Assembly: GCA_946055445.1 (NCBI GenBank)
Contig: CAMGGF010000076.1
Span: forward strand, 1-6,579
Length of the DNA: 6,579 nt
Direction of reading: 5' to 3'
From: an uncultured Ruminococcus sp.
GTDB taxonomy: Bacteria; Bacillota; Clostridia; Oscillospirales; Acutalibacteraceae
In this document: positions 4,528-6,579 of the stretch, in pieces
Layout: every line of letters begins with the position of its first letter
Numbering within the stretch: the stretch's first letter is position 1
Notes under the pieces: model-generated
Databases searched by the model: none
What the model was told of the DNA's origin: nothing
What the model saw: only the letters and a program-made list of their open reading frames with translations
Program-made: the position numbers and the translations under genes

Positions 4528-6579
4528 TTTGCATAGTTCATATATACATAATATCCATTGTAATTTGAATTTGAACAGTTTGTAATTTTCATTAACGGTG
4601 CTCCATTTGAACCGCTTAAATGTCCCGGTGCTTTAGAAGAAGTTAAGGTAACATTCCAACTATAAGTTCCGGTATAAGATGTGTAGTACATTAACTCGGG
4701 TGCATATCGATATATACTTAAATTACCATAGTATTCGACATTCCAAGTAGTAGACGCATCGGCAACCCAAGTAATAGATTTTACATTTTTAAAAGCGCGT
4801 TCGCCAATCGTTGTAAGTGCATCCGTGTTAATGGTGAGATAAAGTTGTGTGTTATTGTAAAAAGCATCTGCTCCTACCGAAGCACATGTATTTGGAATTA
4901 TAAATTCCGAAAGGCTAGTGCAACCTGAAAATGCAGAATCGCAGATTTGTGTAATAGAATCAGAGCACGAAACACTTGTTAGGTTTGTACACCCGTCAAA
5001 AACACCTGCGGGAATGATTTGAATTGCATCTGGAATAGTAATTGTGGTTAATGTGGTTATATCTTTAAATCCGTTTTCTTCTATTTTTGTTACCGAACGG
5101 CCATTGTAGCTGGCAGGTATAATTACATTGGAATAATATGCTATATCCTTACCCGCTTTGACGCTGTATGTACCGTCGGCTTGCAAAATATATATCAATA
5201 TTTCATCTGCTTCTGCACTTGAAATATTGCCCAGGTTTTGCGTTGTCCCGTCGGTATAGGTCACCACAAGTTCGCCGTCGACGATTTCCATATTCTGAAT
5301 GCCTCTGCCTGCCGCACCGGTTGCACCTGTGGCGCCGGTTGCGCCCGTATCGCCTTTATCGCCCTTGTCGCCCTTTTCCCCTTTGATATTGCCGAGGTTG
5401 AGGGCTGTGCCGTTTGTGAGAGTAACGGTCAATGTACCGTCGGTGGCAACGGTAACGGTTGCAATGCCTACGCCGTCTGCGCCGTTTGCGCCCGCGTCGC
5501 CTTTATCGCCTTTTTCGCCTTTAATATTGCCGAGGTTTAATGTTGTGCCGTCGGAAAGGGTGAGGAGAAGTTCATTTGCCGCATTGATTTCTACATTCGT
5601 AATGCCGATGCCGTCCGCGCCTTTGATGTTGCCGAGGTTGAGCACCGTACCGTTGGTAAGTGTGACGCTTAACACGCCGCTTGTGGAAATTGTGACATCG
5701 GCAATGCCGACACCGTCTGCGCCGTCTGCACCATTTATACCGTCTGTACCGTTTGTGCCTGCATCGCCCTTGTCACCTTTATCGCCTTTATCGCCCTTGT
5801 CGCCTTTATCACCTTTTTCACCTTTTGCGCCTTTAATGTTACCGAGGTTGATGCTTGTACCGTCAGAGAAGGTGAGCACAAGTTCGTCTGCCGCGTTGAT
5901 TTCTACATTGGAAATCCCAACGCCGTCTTGCCCGTCCACGCCGTCCACGCCGTTCGTGCCGTTCGTGCCGTTCACACCGTCCACACCGTCGCGCCCGTCT
6001 GCGCCGACAACCACACCGAGATTTGCCGTTGTGCCGTCTGTGTATGTTATCACAAGTTCGCCTGCGGCGTTAATCGAAGTCGATGCAACGCCGATACCGT
6101 CCTGCCCGTCCATGCCGTTTACGCCGTCTGCGCCATTCGCACCGTCCACACCGTCGTGCCCGTCTGCGCCGACCACCACACCGAGATTTACCGTTGTGCT
6201 GTCTGTATAAGTAATCACAAGTTCGCCTGCGGCGTTGATTGCAGTTGATGCAACGCCGACACCGTCCTGCCCGTCCGTGCCGTTTGTACCATTTGTGCCG
6301 TCCATACCGTCGCGCCCGTCTGCACCGTTCGCGCCTGCATCACCTTTATCGCCCTTGTCACCCTTATCGCCTTTTGCACCCTTGATATTGCCGAGATTGA
6401 GTGTTGTTCCGTTTGTAAGGGTAATTCCAAGTTCGCCGTCTGCGCTGATGGTAATATTGGAAATACCAACACCGTCCGCGCCATCTGCACCATCCGCACC
6501 GTCGCGCCCGTCCTGTCCATCTGCGCCGTTTGTGCCGTCCACGCCGTCACGCCCGTTCGCGCCCACAACCACACCGAGA
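4506..6579 (-). CDS. Collagen-like repeat protein with BspA-type LRR C-terminus (N-terminus outside window)
   Basis: The frame is open to the window edge, so the N-terminus and promoter are missing; at least 690 residues are visible. Numbered from the GTG codon at 6572, residues 4-421 alternate Gly-X-Y collagen stretches with seven 31-residue modules, and an eighth 30-residue module follows (422-451). Each module reads GxGI...I....[EL]..T..[DN]GT..NLG. The Gly-X-Y tracts are rich in GDK, GAD, GTN and GVD, with no proline. Residues 452-493 are a beta lead-in (GTYSV, then IIPASYNGRSVTKI). Residues 494-605 hold about five LRR_5/BspA-type repeats of about 23 residues (FDGCTNLTSV, FSGCTSLSEFIIP). 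Residues 606-688 are a Tyr/Asn-rich cap ending NYANCKWTRN. There are seven Cys, all after residue 527. No LPXTG, membrane tail or SLH domain is visible at the C-terminus. The family includes surface adhesins, exosporium filaments and phage tail fibres; a trimeric fibre with a binding tip is inferred. The true start cannot be seen. Confidence 0.93.
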   Translation of the reverse strand, partial: LGVVVGANGRDGVDGTNGADGQDGRDGADGADGADGVGISNITISADGELGITLTNGTTLNLGNIKGAKGDKGDKGDKGDAGANGADGRDGMDGTNGTNGTDGQDGVGVASTAINAAGELVITYTDSTTVNLGVVVGADGHDGVDGANGADGVNGMDGQDGIGVASTSINAAGELVITYTDGTTANLGVVVGADGRDGVDGVNGTNGTNGVDGVDGQDGVGISNVEINAADELVLTFSDGTSINLGNIKGAKGEKGDKGDKGDKGDKGDKGDAGTNGTDGINGADGADGVGIADVTISTSGVLSVTLTNGTVLNLGNIKGADGIGITNVEINAANELLLTLSDGTTLNLGNIKGEKGDKGDAGANGADGVGIATVTVATDGTLTVTLTNGTALNLGNIKGEKGDKGDKGDTGATGATGATGAAGRGIQNMEIVDGELVVTYTDGTTQNLGNISSAEADEILIYILQADGTYSVKAGKDIAYYSNVIIPASYNGRSVTKIEENGFKDITTLTTITIPDAIQIIPAGVFDGCTNLTSVSCSDSITQICDSAFSGCTSLSEFIIPNTCASVGADAFYNNTQLYLTINTDALTTIGERAFKNVKSITWVADASTTWNVEYYGNLSIYRYAPELMYYTSYTGTYSWNVTLTSSKAPGHLSGSNGAPLMKITNCSNSNYNGYYVYMNYANCKWTRN
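4758..5093 (-). other. BspA-type leucine-rich repeat (LRR_5) domain of the collagen-like protein
   Basis: Residues about 494-605 show a period near 23 residues: VTKIEENGFKDITTL, IIPAGVFDGCTNLTSV, QICDSAFSGCTSLSEF, SVGADAFYNNTQLYL and TIGERAFKNVKSITWV. The I-x-x-x-A-F-x-x-C-x-x-L pattern is the hallmark of LRR_5 domains in surface proteins of gut and oral bacteria, where they bind host or microbial partners. Five copies form a short solenoid, and the ligand cannot be read from sequence. Confidence 0.85.
5769..5831 (-). repeat. 9-base tandem repeat encoding GAK-GEK-(GDK)5
   Basis: Seven consecutive 9-base units encode Gly-Ala/Glu/Asp-Lys triplets, with near-identical DNA copies of the type (on the plus strand) TCGCCTTTA or TCGCCCTTG. 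Shorter arrays of the same unit occur at 6345-6380, 5346-5381 and 5502-5519. Because the unit is 9 bases, gain or loss of copies by slippage would change collagen length without breaking the frame. Confidence 0.8.
6006..6263 (-). repeat. Near-identical duplicated modules (6006-6098 and 6171-6263)
   Basis: Two 93-base module copies align without gaps at 82 of 93 bases (counted by hand) and 27 of 31 residues, well above their similarity to the other modules. They lie 165 bases apart, with related acidic Gly-X-Y DNA between. This suggests a relatively recent internal duplication of one module-plus-linker unit. Confidence 0.75.

Larger units (their letters stand above)
5220..6473 (-). repeat. Eight phased beta-type modules separated by Gly-X-Y linkers
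   Basis: Protein repeat inside the collagen-like gene. Modules occupy 6473-6381, 6263-6171, 6098-6006, 5924-5832, 5714-5622, 5612-5520, 5474-5382 and 5309-5220. The first seven are exactly 31 residues and the last is 30. Counting from the linker that precedes the first module, the linkers hold 10, 13, 8, 9, 13, 1, 5 and 8 Gly-X-Y triplets, never a broken triplet. Core signatures are GVGI or GIGV at the start, an E-L-x-x-T strand, D/N-G-T turn, and NLGNIK or NLGVVV at the end. The window edge (6579-6564) encodes LGVVV, the end of a further module. Confidence 0.9.

Noticed and set aside
5299..6210. A long plus-strand open frame of about 303 codons, rich in Pro, Ser and Ala, opposite the collagen-like gene.
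   Set aside because: It is the mirror image of the Gly-X-Y codons (GGN reads as NCC on the other strand). It has no ribosome binding site and its repeats follow those of the true gene.
5220..6579. A CRISPR array or other DNA-level direct-repeat system.
   Set aside because: The repeats keep one reading frame, vary at synonymous positions and encode collagen and beta modules; there are no constant-length repeats with unique spacers.
3535..6579. Calling the leftward block a prophage.
   Set aside because: No integrase, capsid, terminase, holin or attachment repeat is visible. A phage fibre origin remains only one option for the collagen-like gene.

Overview
The window looks like chromosomal DNA of a Bacillota (Clostridia-type) bacterium, most likely a gut-type Oscillospirales relative. 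This is inferred from strong AAGGAG-type ribosome binding sites, sigma-A promoters, the acpS-nnr-lipoprotein gene order, a lipoprotein signal peptide, and a GC-rich intergenic palindrome of a kind common in such genomes. No ribosomal or other taxonomic marker is present, so the placement is tentative.

Region 1 (1-996). A GC-rich perfect hairpin (4-33) precedes the terminator (70-109) of nagB, which encodes glucosamine-6-phosphate deaminase on the minus strand (129-848). nagB and the rightward acpS operon diverge from a short shared region holding two back-to-back extended -10 promoters.

Region 2 (997-3439). A rightward housekeeping operon: acpS (holo-ACP synthase), overlapping by 4 bases with nnr (bifunctional NAD(P)HX epimerase/dehydratase), then a small lipoprotein gene that resembles in position the lipoprotein next to acpS in other Firmicutes. 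The lipoprotein's translation start is abnormal: the signal peptide's KKR segment lies upstream of the only usable in-frame start. A bidirectional terminator (3462-3494) closes the operon.

Region 3 (3535-6579, minus strand). A convergent accessory block. It is led by a large collagen-like surface or fibre protein whose 5' end lies beyond the window. Its visible part alternates eight 30-31-residue beta-type modules with Gly-X-Y collagen stretches, every linker being an exact multiple of three residues. It ends in a BspA-type leucine-rich-repeat domain and a Tyr/Asn-rich cap. Thirty-four bases after it comes a 245-residue protein of unknown function, with a weak resemblance to helix-hairpin-helix DNA glycosylase-like proteins. 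Then comes a 63-residue protein built from three copies of a D/F/W-x-G-x-x-[LV]-G motif. These share the bidirectional terminator with region 2.

Functionally, region 2 is core metabolism (carrier-protein activation, NAD(P)H repair, amino-sugar catabolism). Region 3 appears to be strain-variable surface or fibre biology. The most interesting signal is the strictly phased collagen/beta-module array and the two unrecognised genes downstream of it.
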